A DNA stretch of 61,428 bases from the NCBI GenBank assembly GCA_900552465.1, contig URZO01000019.1, forward strand, positions 1 through 61,428, read 5' to 3'. Position numbers and translations under genes: made by a program. Source of the DNA: an uncultured Parabacteroides sp. GTDB lineage: Bacteria > Bacteroidota > Bacteroidia > Bacteroidales > Tannerellaceae. The first letter of the stretch is position 1. Every line of letters begins with the position of its first letter. This document shows positions 1 through 9,143 of this stretch, one piece after another. The notes under the pieces are model-generated. The model ran no database searches and was not told the DNA's origin. It worked only from the letters and a program-made list of their open reading frames with translations.

Positions 1-69
1 GTCCCAACATAATCGGGACACCCAGGCGTATTGTTTCTTTATAATGTTCTTTATAGACCGAAAGCTGTG

Positions 70-831
70 TCATTCCAAAACCTTTACCGACTTGATTACT
101 ACATTTTCTGTCGGGCGGTCCTGTTTGTTTGTCTTTACCTGCTGGATGGCGTCTACCACGTCCAGTCCTTCTACCACTTCGCCGTATACCGTATATTGGT
201 TGTCGAGGAAGGGGACACCGCCGATCGTCTTGTATGTCTCGCGCAGTTCCGCCGGCATTTTGGTTTCGTCTTTCCGCTTTTCGGCTTCCAGTTCGGTCTT
301 GCCGATCAGGGTGTCGCGCAGAACTGCCAGCTCTTCCTTATTGCCACTGCGGTACAACTCCATGATCTGGGGCTTGTACTCCGTTTGCAAGCGGTTGAAG
401 ATTGCCTGTTTCAGGCGTCCTTCCAACTGTTTTTCCATTTGGCCGAGTTCGGATTCCGAATATTTCTTGCCTGTCACGATATAGAACTGGGAGGCGGACG
501 ACGCTTTCTCCAGGTTTACTTCGTCTCCGGTACGGGCGGCACAGAGCGCTCCTTTCTTGTGGAAATACTTCGGATAGATGAATTCGGCAGGGACGGTATA
601 GCCCAGGTCGCCTGCGCCCAACTGTTTGTTCATCGGGGCGTCTTTGGACGTGACGTCGCCACCCTGTACCATAAAGTCCTTGATGACGCGGTGGAACAGC
701 AGGCCGTCGTATTGTCCGGCTTTTGCCAGCTTGATAAAGTTGTCACGGTGCCGGGGCGTGTCGTTATATAGTTTGATCTTGATCTCTCCGAGTGTGGTGT
801 CCATAACCACCAATGTTTCTGTTGTTTCCAT
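70..831 (-). CDS. Cyclophilin-type peptidyl-prolyl cis-trans isomerase, cytoplasmic
   Basis: Predicted to catalyse cis-trans isomerisation of X-Pro bonds in protein folding. The 253-residue product has the cyclophilin core: an N-terminal strand pair (TTLGEIKIKLYND), then the hallmark FHRVIKDFMVQGGD at about residues 47-60, and a C-terminal VYGEVVEGLDVVD. A charged insertion of roughly 90 residues (about 120-210) splits the core and is predicted helical, which makes the protein longer than the usual 160-190 residues. No signal peptide is seen, so it probably stays in the cytoplasm. It starts 10 bp after the stop of the secreted cyclophilin upstream, so the two are likely co-transcribed and arose by duplication. 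Confidence 0.9.
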   Translation of the reverse strand: METTETLVVMDTTLGEIKIKLYNDTPRHRDNFIKLAKAGQYDGLLFHRVIKDFMVQGGDVTSKDAPMNKQLGAGDLGYTVPAEFIYPKYFHKKGALCAARTGDEVNLEKASSASQFYIVTGKKYSESELGQMEKQLEGRLKQAIFNRLQTEYKPQIMELYRSGNKEELAVLRDTLIGKTELEAEKRKDETKMPAELRETYKTIGGVPFLDNQYTVYGEVVEGLDVVDAIQQVKTNKQDRPTENVVIKSVKVLE

Positions 832-841
832 GTTTTGTTGT

Positions 842-1513
842 TTATTTATCGACTATTGTCATTGATTTGATTTTGATGTTCTTGACAGGGCGGTCGTCCG
901 CGTTCGTCTCGACAAACTGTATCTTGTCGACGGCCTTCATCCCTTTTACGACTTCGCCGAAGACCGTGTATTTACCGTCCAGATGCGGTGTGCCGCCTTC
1001 CATCATATAGGCTTGGCGTTCTTCGGGGGTGAAGGTGATGCCCTGTTCACGTTCCATTTTGTTGAGTTCCATTTCCGTGAAGAACTTACCGGTCACGATA
1101 TAGAACTGGGTGGCCGACGAGGCGCGTTCGGGGTTTTCATCGTCGCCGGTGCGGGCTGCACACAGCATACCGCGTTTGTGGAAATATTTCGGATAGACAA
1201 TCTCTGCCGGGATGGTATAGTCGAGGTCGCCGTCTCCTAAATGCTGCTCCATGGGGGCGTCTTTGGAATTAATGTCGCCGGCCTGTATCATAAACTGTTT
1301 GATGACACGGTGGAACAGCAGTCCGTCGTAACGGTGTTCCTTCACGTTTTTGATAAAATTATCACGGTGCTGGGGCGTGTCGTTAAAGAGTTTCACTTTG
1401 ATCTTTCCCATGTCGGTGTCGATCTGAACCAGCGTTTCAACCTCTTGCGCTTGCAAATGAACGGATATAAGAGCCGAAAGGGCGACTAAACATATAGCAA
1501 ACAGCTTCTTCAT
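842..1513 (-). CDS. Cyclophilin-type peptidyl-prolyl cis-trans isomerase, exported
   Basis: Second prolyl isomerase, 223 residues. Residues 1-22 form a Sec signal peptide ending near LQAQE, so this copy should act in the periplasm. The core carries FHRVIKQFMIQAGD and the C-terminal VFGEVVKGMKAVDKIQ. A shorter insertion (about residues 138-165, EMELNKMEREQG region) sits where the neighbouring cytoplasmic copy has its long one. It is first in a two-gene unit with the downstream paralogue. A -7 motif TATTTTTG lies 28 bp upstream of the ATG. The pair suggests one duplicated cyclophilin serving two compartments. Confidence 0.9.
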   Translation of the reverse strand: MKKLFAICLVALSALISVHLQAQEVETLVQIDTDMGKIKVKLFNDTPQHRDNFIKNVKEHRYDGLLFHRVIKQFMIQAGDINSKDAPMEQHLGDGDLDYTIPAEIVYPKYFHKRGMLCAARTGDDENPERASSATQFYIVTGKFFTEMELNKMEREQGITFTPEERQAYMMEGGTPHLDGKYTVFGEVVKGMKAVDKIQFVETNADDRPVKNIKIKSMTIVDK

Positions 1514-1540
1514 CTTCTTCTTATTTTTTTATTACGGCAA

Positions 1541-1548
1541 CAAAAATA
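1541..1548 (-). promoter_or_regulatory. -7 box of the cyclophilin pair
   Basis: Minus-strand TATTTTTG matches the Bacteroidota -7 consensus TAnnTTTG and lies 28 bp upstream of the exported cyclophilin start. No clear -33 TTTG was found. Confidence 0.5.
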
Positions 1549-1640
1549 GTGATATTTACTCGTTAAAGCAATCATTTAACACAACCTTTTACGCCGGTAT
1601 CTGTTCAAATCTGAAATTCATCTAAACAAAAAGCACATTT

Positions 1641-2927
1641 ATGAAAACATTGTTGAAAAGCGCAGTTCTACTGCTCGGAATGGGACTGGTTTCTACTCAT
1701 TCCCAGGCCCAGACGGTTGTGGTTGAGGATAATGAACCGAACTCTGTCATGTTTGTCTCGATCGATAAGGCAGGTAATGAAATTATCCGGATCATGAATG
1801 AAACACAGAGCCCCCGCTTCCACGAACCGAAAGCCCCCCGTTTCCTGCTGACGGACCGGAAAGGCAAGTTTGCACTCGGTATCGGCGGATATGTGAAATT
1901 GGCAGCCGAATACGACTTTGGCGGTATCTCCGATAATATAGATTTCTATCCGGCCCTGATCCCCGGCAAAGGGCAGTCTTACGTACGGAACCAGTTTCAG
2001 ATGGACGCGACGACCAGTACGATCTTCCTGAAGCTGGTCGGGCACACGGACCTGCTGGGCGACTTTGTCGTCTACACGGCCGGTAACTTCCGCGGGGGAG
2101 GCGGTAAGACTTTCGAACTCCGGAATGCCTATATGTCGGCCCGAGGTTTCACGGTCGGTTACGATTACGGTTCGTTCATGGACCTTGCCAATGTGCCTGC
2201 GACGATCGACTTTGCCGGCCCGAACGGGCTTTCTATCTACCATGCCACCCAGATCCGTTATGAGCACGCGCTTGCCAAGGGGCTGAAAGCCGGTATCGGC
2301 GTGGAGATGCCGGTTGTGGACGGCTTGACGAACGACCATGTCAGTATCACCAAACAGCGGATGCCCAACTTCCCCGTCTACCTGCAATATAGCTGGAATC
2401 CCAAGAGCCATATCCGCGCAGCGGGTATCATCCGCAGCATGACGTATGACAACCTCGCGGCCCACAAGGCGGAGTCGGAAACCGGTTGGGGCGTGTTGGC
2501 TTCTGCCACGGTCAATGTGACCAGCTGTCTCCAGGTCTACGGCCAGGGTGTCTACGGTAAAGGTATCGGCCAGTTCCTGAACGATATGAGCATGCTGAAC
2601 GTCGATGTCGTCCCGAACCCGGAGAAGGAAGGCCGGATGCAGGTTCTTCCGATGATGGGCTGGTTTGCCGGCCTGCAATACAACATCTGTCCGAAGGTCT
2701 TCCTTACCAGCACCTACGGGCAGTCCCGCCTGTACAGCCATGACGGTTACCCCGCCACCCCGTCCGGCCAGTACCGTTACGGACAATATCTGAATGCAAC
2801 ACTTTTTTGGAATATTACGTCCAATTTGCAGGTGGGTGCCGAATATCTTCGCGGCTGGCGAACGGACTTCAACAGCGACAAACGGCACGCCAACCGGATG
2901 AATCTTGCCGTACAGTATAGTTTCTAA
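1641..2927 (+). CDS. Outer-membrane porin-like beta-barrel protein (DcaP/Porin_O_P type)
   Basis: A 428-residue exported protein with a signal peptide (residues 1-23, cleavage near SQA-QT). An N-terminal segment of about 60 residues is followed by alternating amphipathic strands from LGIGGYVKLAAEYDF to the C-terminal Phe (MNLAVQYSF), as expected for a trimeric-type outer-membrane barrel. The pattern RNQFQMDATTSTIFLKL followed by a GDFVVYTAGNF strand resembles the DcaP-like/Porin_O_P families. Substrate is unknown. It stands alone, 125 bp upstream of the SusC-like gene with a palindromic element between them, so co-regulation is possible but not shown. Confidence 0.75.
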   Translation: MKTLLKSAVLLLGMGLVSTHSQAQTVVVEDNEPNSVMFVSIDKAGNEIIRIMNETQSPRFHEPKAPRFLLTDRKGKFALGIGGYVKLAAEYDFGGISDNIDFYPALIPGKGQSYVRNQFQMDATTSTIFLKLVGHTDLLGDFVVYTAGNFRGGGGKTFELRNAYMSARGFTVGYDYGSFMDLANVPATIDFAGPNGLSIYHATQIRYEHALAKGLKAGIGVEMPVVDGLTNDHVSITKQRMPNFPVYLQYSWNPKSHIRAAGIIRSMTYDNLAAHKAESETGWGVLASATVNVTSCLQVYGQGVYGKGIGQFLNDMSMLNVDVVPNPEKEGRMQVLPMMGWFAGLQYNICPKVFLTSTYGQSRLYSHDGYPATPSGQYRYGQYLNATLFWNITSNLQVGAEYLRGWRTDFNSDKRHANRMNLAVQYSF

Positions 2928-2971
2928 GGTTTCTGTCTGTATATCAGTCTTATTACTATGAGTCTGTCCAG

Positions 2972-3005
2972 TCATAGTTATGATTTCACCAAGTCATAAC
3001 TATGA
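2972..3005. repeat. Pair of inverted TCATARYTATGA dodecamers
   Basis: TCATAGTTATGA at 2972-2983 and its reverse complement TCATAACTATGA at 2994-3005 are 22 bp apart (two helical turns). The second ends 11 bp before the -7 box of the SusC-like gene. The dodecamer recurs inside the palindromes at 24208-24261 and 39694-39747. Confidence 0.7.
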
Positions 3006-3016
3006 CTTTTTTTGTA

Positions 3017-3024
3017 TATCTTTG
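3017..3024 (+). promoter_or_regulatory. -7 box of the SusC/SusD-like operon
   Basis: TATCTTTG matches TAnnTTTG. It lies inside an upstream in-frame extension, so the ATG at 3002 cannot be on the mRNA and translation must begin at 3053, which also opens on a clean signal peptide. Confidence 0.6.
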
Positions 3025-3052
3025 TCGTAGGTTTAACGAAAGGATAGGCGAA

Positions 3053-6000
3053 ATGAGATATTTGTCAGGGAGTATTTTCCTGTTGTTTCTGTTGTGTGGA
3101 TCAGTATATGCTTATGGGGGTAACGGAGCGATCGGTGAGGAGTCGCATATTTCACAAGCCCAGGTGTCTAAGGTCAAGGTCTCGGGAAAAGTAGTGGATG
3201 AAAGCGGCAGGCCGCTCTCGGGCGCCAATATCGTGGAAAACGGTACCGCTAATGGCGTTATTGCCGACGTAAACGGAGACTTCACATTCTTTGTCACAGA
3301 CAATTCGATCGTAACGATCTCTTTTATCGGGTATGAGTCCCAGGCAGTCTTTGTCCGGGGACAGCAAAACCTGTATATAAAGATGTCGGAAGACGCCCTG
3401 CAACTCGATGATGTCGTCGTGACCGCCTTGGGCCTCAAGCGGAAAGAGTCCGCCCTGACCTACTCCGTCAAACAGGTGGACGGGGAGGAACTGACGCGGG
3501 TGAAAGACCCGAACATGATCCTGTCGCTTGCAGGAAAGGTTGCCGGTATGCAGGTGAACAAGACCTCCTCGGGCCTGGGCAGCTCGGCAAAAGTCTTGAT
3601 GCGCGGTGTCCGCTCCGTTGCCGGAAACAACCAGCCGCTGTATGTGATAGACGGCGTGCCGGTCCTGAACACCTCCAACGAGCAAGCCTTTACCGCTATC
3701 GGCGGTACAGCCGATGCCGGCAACCGCGACGGGGGAGACGGCATCTCCAATCTCAATCCCGAAGATGTGGAAAGCATCAGCATCCTGAAAGGTTCTCCCG
3801 CCGCCGCCCTCTACGGCAGCCAGGCGGCGAACGGCGTCATCCTCATTACGACCAAGAAAGGACGGACCGATGTCAGGAAGATCAGCTTCTCTACCAGCCT
3901 CGTCTTCGATAAGGCCTTCTGCCTGCCTGAATTCCAGAACACGTATGGCGAGAGTAACGGCGTGGAGAGCTGGGGAGAGAAACAGGCTATGCCGGCCTAC
4001 GATAACGCCGGCGATTTCTTCCGTACCGGTCTCAACTCGATGACCTCCTTCTCCGTCAGTACCGGTAACGAGCGTTATCAAACCTATTTCTCCTATGCCA
4101 ATACGACCAGCAAAGGCATTATGGATAACAACCGCCTGCGCAAGCATAATATAAACTTCCGTGAGACTGCCAAGCTCTTTGACGACCGCCTGAAGTTGGA
4201 TGCGAACGTCAACCTCTTCCGCCAGGTCATCAACGACCGCAACCCAAGCGGCGGTTTCTACATGAATTCGCTGGTCGGCCTCTACCGCTTTCCGCGGGGG
4301 AAAGACATTTCCGAATATCGCGACCATTTCGAAGTGTGGGACGAGTCGCGCAACCTGTACGTCCAGAACTGGCATTCGGGAACAGAGGACTTCGAGCAGA
4401 ACCCTTATTGGGTCGTCAACCGTATCCAGAGCAAGGATCTTCGCAACCGGACAATGGCCTCGCTGACTGCTGAACTGAAAGTGACGGACTGGTTCCGCCT
4501 GCAAGCCCGCGGAAGCGTCGATAACGTCTCGGATAAGATCCGTCAGAAGTTCTACGCCTCCACCGCCCCCGCTCTTGCCGGGGTGAACGGGCGTTATATC
4601 GAAATGGACTATCAGGAGACGATGTTCTACGGCGACGTAATGGGTATGTTTGAAAAGAAGTTCAGCGACTTTTCCCTTCAGGCGGCCATCGGTGCCAGTA
4701 TCAACGACAAGACGGTCAACTCCCTCCGTTACGACTCGAAGACCGCCTCGCTCAAGTATGCCAACGTCTTCAACATCGCCAACATCAATATGAACGGTTC
4801 GGCCTACATCAGCCAGCAGATCGACGCCCGCCGGCAGATGCAGTCACTCTTTGCGACTGCGCAGGTTGGTTACCGGGAAACCCTGATTCTCGACCTGACT
4901 GCCCGCAACGACTGGGCGAGCACGTTGGCCTATACGCCGCACGAAGGTTCCGGTTTCTTCTACCCCTCGGTAGGGGTGGCCTGGATCATGGATAAGACAT
5001 TGCCGCTACCCGAATGGGTTTCCTTCTCCAAGATACGTGCGGTGTGGAGCAAGGTTGGTAACGATATACCGCTTTATGTCACCAACCCCGTGTCGCACGT
5101 CGGTGCGGGAGGCGAGATCGAATATGCCGACGCCGCCCCCTTCGAAGACATGAAACCGGAGATGACGACCTCCGTCGAGTTGGGTACCGAATGGCGTCTT
5201 TTCAACAGCCGTCTTAACCTGAGTGCGACCTGGTACCAGACCAATACGCGCAACCAGTTCTTCAAGCTCCCCGCTCGTTCCGGTGACAAGTATGCTTACC
5301 GCTATGTCAACGCCGGAGATATCCGTAATAGGGGGTGGGAGGTTACCCTCGGCGGTGTGCCCGTCATGCGGCAGGATATTACCTGGAAGAGCGAACTGAA
5401 CCTCTCGGCCAACCGGAACCGGGTGATGAAGCTGCACGAAGAATTGCCCGTCTTCGTCTACGGTCCCAGCGGCTTCTCGTCCAGCTATGCCATGAAGTTG
5501 AAGGAGGGAGGCGCCTTTGGTGACATCTACGGCAAAGCCTTCCGCCGGGATGCGGACGGACAAATCCTCTATGAGACGGAAGGGGAGAAGAAGGGCTTGC
5601 CGCAAGTAGAAGGTGAGGGGAACCTAATCAAAGTCGGCAACTGCAACCCGAAGCTCAACCTCAGTTGGAGTAATACGGTCAGCTATCGTGACATCACCCT
5701 CTCTTTCCTGATCGACAGCCGTATCGGAGGCGATCTCCTCTCGCAGACGCAGGCGGATATGGACCTCTTCGGCGTAACGAAAGAGACGGCTGCCGCACGC
5801 GATGCCGGCTACGTGATGCTCGAAGGACACAAGATCGAGAATGTCGAAGGTTTTTATAAGAATGTAGTGGCAGGGCGTGCCGGGGTGACGGAATACTACA
5901 TGTATAGCGCCACCAACATCCGCCTGCGCGAGCTTTCCCTCGGCTACCGCCTGCCGGAGAAGTGGACGGCCGCAAGCCGTGTTTTCAGCCAGGTGCATCT

Positions 6001-6154
6001 CTCGTTCGTCGCGCGTAACCTCTTTTTTATATATAAGGAAGCGCCTTTCGATCCCGACCTGATCCTCTCCACCGGAAACGATAACCAGGGGATCGAAGTA
6101 TACGGACTGCCGACCACCCGCAGTTTCGGCTTTACTGTCAAATGTGAATTTTAA
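3053..6154 (+). CDS. SusC/RagA-like TonB-dependent outer-membrane receptor
   Basis: Predicted TonB-dependent transporter of 1033 residues that would import an oligomeric nutrient with the SusD-like lipoprotein encoded next. After a signal peptide (about residues 1-20) comes a carboxypeptidase-D regulatory-like domain (KVSGKVVDESGRPLSGANI), a motif DDVVVTALG typical of the SusC region before the plug, the plug domain (LYVIDGVPV; GSPAAALYGSQAANGVILI) and a 22-strand-type barrel ending in VKCEF. There is no N-terminal STN domain, and no sigma/anti-sigma pair is linked, so regulation is not of the FecR type. The gene is followed after 10 bp by the SusD partner. No degradative enzymes are linked, so the ligand cannot be predicted. 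Confidence 0.93.
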   Translation: MRYLSGSIFLLFLLCGSVYAYGGNGAIGEESHISQAQVSKVKVSGKVVDESGRPLSGANIVENGTANGVIADVNGDFTFFVTDNSIVTISFIGYESQAVFVRGQQNLYIKMSEDALQLDDVVVTALGLKRKESALTYSVKQVDGEELTRVKDPNMILSLAGKVAGMQVNKTSSGLGSSAKVLMRGVRSVAGNNQPLYVIDGVPVLNTSNEQAFTAIGGTADAGNRDGGDGISNLNPEDVESISILKGSPAAALYGSQAANGVILITTKKGRTDVRKISFSTSLVFDKAFCLPEFQNTYGESNGVESWGEKQAMPAYDNAGDFFRTGLNSMTSFSVSTGNERYQTYFSYANTTSKGIMDNNRLRKHNINFRETAKLFDDRLKLDANVNLFRQVINDRNPSGGFYMNSLVGLYRFPRGKDISEYRDHFEVWDESRNLYVQNWHSGTEDFEQNPYWVVNRIQSKDLRNRTMASLTAELKVTDWFRLQARGSVDNVSDKIRQKFYASTAPALAGVNGRYIEMDYQETMFYGDVMGMFEKKFSDFSLQAAIGASINDKTVNSLRYDSKTASLKYANVFNIANINMNGSAYISQQIDARRQMQSLFATAQVGYRETLILDLTARNDWASTLAYTPHEGSGFFYPSVGVAWIMDKTLPLPEWVSFSKIRAVWSKVGNDIPLYVTNPVSHVGAGGEIEYADAAPFEDMKPEMTTSVELGTEWRLFNSRLNLSATWYQTNTRNQFFKLPARSGDKYAYRYVNAGDIRNRGWEVTLGGVPVMRQDITWKSELNLSANRNRVMKLHEELPVFVYGPSGFSSSYAMKLKEGGAFGDIYGKAFRRDADGQILYETEGEKKGLPQVEGEGNLIKVGNCNPKLNLSWSNTVSYRDITLSFLIDSRIGGDLLSQTQADMDLFGVTKETAAARDAGYVMLEGHKIENVEGFYKNVVAGRAGVTEYYMYSATNIRLRELSLGYRLPEKWTAASRVFSQVHLSFVARNLFFIYKEAPFDPDLILSTGNDNQGIEVYGLPTTRSFGFTVKCEF

Positions 6155-6164
6155 AGATTGACTT

Positions 6165-7790
6165 ATGAGAACGCTATCTATAACACTCGCAGCCGCCCTG
6201 TTGGCACTCTCCGTCCTGTTCGTCTCGTGCACCGGCGACTTTAAGGACTTCAATACGGATCAGTCCGGTATCACCGACGAGGACATGAAGATCGACTTCA
6301 ACAATCTCGGTATCCCGCTCGACATCATCCAGCAGGGTATCTACTTCAACTACGATTTCGGTAAAGGCAAGAACTGGCCTTTCCAGTTGATGCAGAACCT
6401 GAATGCCGATATGTTCAGCGGTTATATGCACGATTACAAGCCTCTTAACGGCGGTAGCCATAACTCCGACTATAACCTGCAGGACGGCTGGAACGGTACC
6501 GATTGGGGCTATACCTACGCTTACGTCCTGCCCCAGATCAAGAAGCTGGAAGACTCTACACGCGTGGCCTACCCTTCGGTCTATGCCGTGACCAAGATAC
6601 TGAAGGTGGAAGTGATGCACCGCATCTCGGACATCTACGGCCCTGTCGTCTATACGAACTTTGCGAACGTCGAAGGTGATTACCGCCCCGATACGCAGCA
6701 GGAGGCCTACGACGCCTTCTTCCGCGACCTGGACGAAGCAACCGGCATACTCCGCGAATATGCCGAATCGAGAGCGCAAGGCCCGGATATCTCGAAGTTC
6801 GACATCCTGTTAGACGGCCGTCCCGTCTCGTGGCTCCGCTTTGCCAATTCGCTCCGGATGCGTTTGGCTGTCCGGATCGCAATGGCCGACCCTGCACGGG
6901 CTAAGGCGGAGTTCCTCAAATCGGCCTCCGACCGGGCAGGCGTCTTCGAGCAGCCTTCCGAGTGTTTACGTGTCTCGACCCGCAACGGCTATCAGAATCC
7001 TTTGGGCGAGATCAACCGGGTATGGGGCGAGGCCTTCATGAATGCCTCTATGGAGTCGATTCTCACCGGCTACGAAGATCCCCGCCTGGAACTCTTTTTC
7101 GAGCCTTGTGCGGAGGATGTGGCGATCCCGGGAGACGAAACGGTCGTGGCATTGAGGAACCGTTACAAGGGAATCCGCCAGGGAACCTGCTTTTCCCATT
7201 TCCTTTACGCTACCCATTCCCGTCTGTATGTGAACCAGTCGACTGCCCCGATCCTTATGACCGCCGCCGAAGTCTGGTTCCTGCGTGCCGAAGCCGCCCT
7301 CCGCGGTTGGACAGCGGAAGATCCTGGCACTTGCTACCGTGAAGGCGTTGTCGCCTCCTTCCGCCAATGGGGAGCCGACGGATCGGATGACTACCTGCAA
7401 TCCGACAGGGTAGGGGCCGACTATATCGATGCTTTCGACCCGGGAAACAACATCAAAGCCCGCTGTCTGGTCACCCCCAGGTGGGAAGAAGAGGCATCCC
7501 GCGAAGTGAAACTCGAAAAGATAATCACCCAGAAATGGATCGCCCTGTTCCCCGAAGGTGGCGAAGCCTGGGCCGAACAGCGGCGAACGGGTTACCCGCG
7601 TCTATTCCCGGTGCGCATCAACAACAGTAAAGACGGCTGTATCGACACCGAAACGATGATCCGCCGCCTGAACTTCCCCGCCGATATCGCCGATACCGAC
7701 GCCCCTCTCTACCAAAAACTCATCGAAGCCTTCGGCCGCCCCGACCATGCCGGTAGCCGTTTGTGGTGGGATACGGGGCGTAATTTTTAG
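6165..7790 (+). CDS. SusD/RagB-like nutrient-binding outer-membrane lipoprotein (SusD-like_2 type)
   Basis: Surface lipoprotein of 541 residues that should cap the SusC-like barrel. The signal peptide ends in a lipobox (LFVSC, Cys22). The mature start DFKDFNTDQSGITDED is typical of the SusD-like_2 (PF12771-type) branch, not of classical SusD. TPR-like helical segments follow, including ILKVEVMHRISDIYGPVVY and the C-terminal EKIITQKWIALFPEGGEAW. It follows its SusC partner by 10 bp. This branch is often found with peptide or non-starch ligands, which fits the absence of glycosidases, but this is inference. Confidence 0.9.
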   Translation: MRTLSITLAAALLALSVLFVSCTGDFKDFNTDQSGITDEDMKIDFNNLGIPLDIIQQGIYFNYDFGKGKNWPFQLMQNLNADMFSGYMHDYKPLNGGSHNSDYNLQDGWNGTDWGYTYAYVLPQIKKLEDSTRVAYPSVYAVTKILKVEVMHRISDIYGPVVYTNFANVEGDYRPDTQQEAYDAFFRDLDEATGILREYAESRAQGPDISKFDILLDGRPVSWLRFANSLRMRLAVRIAMADPARAKAEFLKSASDRAGVFEQPSECLRVSTRNGYQNPLGEINRVWGEAFMNASMESILTGYEDPRLELFFEPCAEDVAIPGDETVVALRNRYKGIRQGTCFSHFLYATHSRLYVNQSTAPILMTAAEVWFLRAEAALRGWTAEDPGTCYREGVVASFRQWGADGSDDYLQSDRVGADYIDAFDPGNNIKARCLVTPRWEEEASREVKLEKIITQKWIALFPEGGEAWAEQRRTGYPRLFPVRINNSKDGCIDTETMIRRLNFPADIADTDAPLYQKLIEAFGRPDHAGSRLWWDTGRNF

Positions 7791-7809
7791 TTAGTGTCTA
7801 AGAAAAACT

Positions 7810-8021
7810 GAACCTGTAAATGATGATTTAGCGGTGTGTTTATATCGACCGTTGGTAACCCTTCCCCTCTCGAGAGGGGAAACAGATACTCCCGGCGCTG
7901 TAACCACGAATACGAAACACACTCATAAATCATCATTTACAGATTAAATATAAAACCTGTTCCTTTGCGCTCCCGCGTCGGAGCGCGGGAGCGGGATAGC
8001 TCACATCTGTCAAATAGTGAA
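7810..8021. repeat. Dispersed intergenic repeat, copy A
   Basis: A 212-bp element almost colinear with 39799-40080. It opens with a 129-bp sub-element bounded by a perfect 17-bp terminal inverted repeat (7814-7830 and 7926-7942) and holding the perfect palindrome CCCCTCTCGAGAGGGG. A GC-rich hairpin module follows (CTCCCGCG / CGCGGGAG, about 7970-7991) preceded by CCTGTTCCTTTGCG. No open reading frame is present. It resembles a MITE or REP-type element, and no transposase is nearby. Confidence 0.8.
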
Positions 8022-8804
8022 GCTTCCGTAAACAAAAACTTTACAACACCCCCCCCTTTTTAGTAGTTTTTCTATTTTGTCCGGAATGTTGATCCGTTTT
8101 GAATTGACTCTTTTTGTGTTTTTAGCCTTTTTGGGCTGACAACAGAGAGTATGAGGTGCCGGGGTCGTTCCGAAAAGCGTACAATTTGATTGCCGGAAAA
8201 CAGAAACGCCGGCAATGTGGTAAAGCTTAACTCCCGGAGAATCGCCTGTAGCAAAACAAAGGCGGGCTGCACTCCAAATATTCAAAGGGAATTTCAGGGG
8301 CTTGTTGCGATGAAGACGGTCATCATTTCAATTACGACCGTCCAAATCGCCACGACGACCGTCCGAATCGCCGTGAGGTGCCGGGATCATCCCCTATCAA
8401 GACGGTCGTGATGAGAAAAAGGACGGTCCTGATGGCGGAAAACTCCCGTAAAAGGAGACAAAGCTCCTTTTTGAGGGCTAAAAAATGGATTAGCATTTGT
8501 TTCGTTTCGGATGTCTATTGAGCGTGAAAAATGTGTTTTATACAATAAGCCCCTTGGTATACATTGATTCGGACTTAAGATGAACTGAACCTGACATCTA
8601 TAAGTCTGCGTTTGTCTGCGTCGTCTGTAATGATAGGTATTCCTTTCTCGGGCCGATACATTTACCACCCTTTTTACTGTTTTATTCTTCCTGACCTGTC
8701 TTATTTGTTCAAATTAGGACAAAATGGAATAAAACTATGACAAAATGAGAGTATTTGTTGACATACAATTCTCATATTTGTCATAAATTTACATCCGAGA
8801 GATC
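8022..8804. other. Gene-poor intergenic stretch with phased heptamers and a dyad
   Basis: No convincing gene on either strand. It contains a C8 tract (8049-8056), a five-copy GACGGTC/GACCGTC array (8315-8428) and a dyad (8736-8750 with 8770-8785: TATGACAAAATGAGA against TCTCATATTTGTCATA) that could be an operator or hairpin ahead of the downstream lipoprotein gene. Between about 8430 and 8700 I see nothing definable. Confidence 0.5.
8315..8428. repeat. Five GACGGTC/GACCGTC heptamers at 21-bp phase
   Basis: GACGGTC at 8315, 8401 and 8422; GACCGTC at 8336 and 8357. Spacings are 21, 21, 44 and 21 bp. The two GACCGTC copies and the last two GACGGTC copies form equal 28-bp arms of an imperfect inverted repeat. 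Confidence 0.6.

Positions 8805-9139
<335 letters not shown>

Positions 9140-9143
<4 letters not shown>

Noticed and set aside
1668..2975. 435-residue open frame antisense to the porin gene
   Set aside because: No family, no signal peptide or promoter, and explained by the GC-rich codons of the porin gene on the other strand.
3002..3052. Upstream start of the SusC-like gene
   Set aside because: A -7 box lies inside the extension and the signal peptide begins only at 3053.
3152..4504. 450-residue open frame antisense to the SusC-like gene
   Set aside because: Shadow of a well-recognised coding region; composition is not protein-like.
7810..8021. Repeat copies A and B considered as insertion sequences
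   Set aside because: No transposase frame and no clear target-site duplications.
8010..8285. 91-residue minus-strand open frame beside repeat copy A
   Set aside because: Overlaps the repeat tail and the C8 tract, matches nothing recognised and has no promoter.
8315..8428. Heptamer array considered as a degenerate CRISPR array
   Set aside because: Repeats are only 7 bp, appear in both orientations, spacers are about 14 bp, and no cas gene is present.
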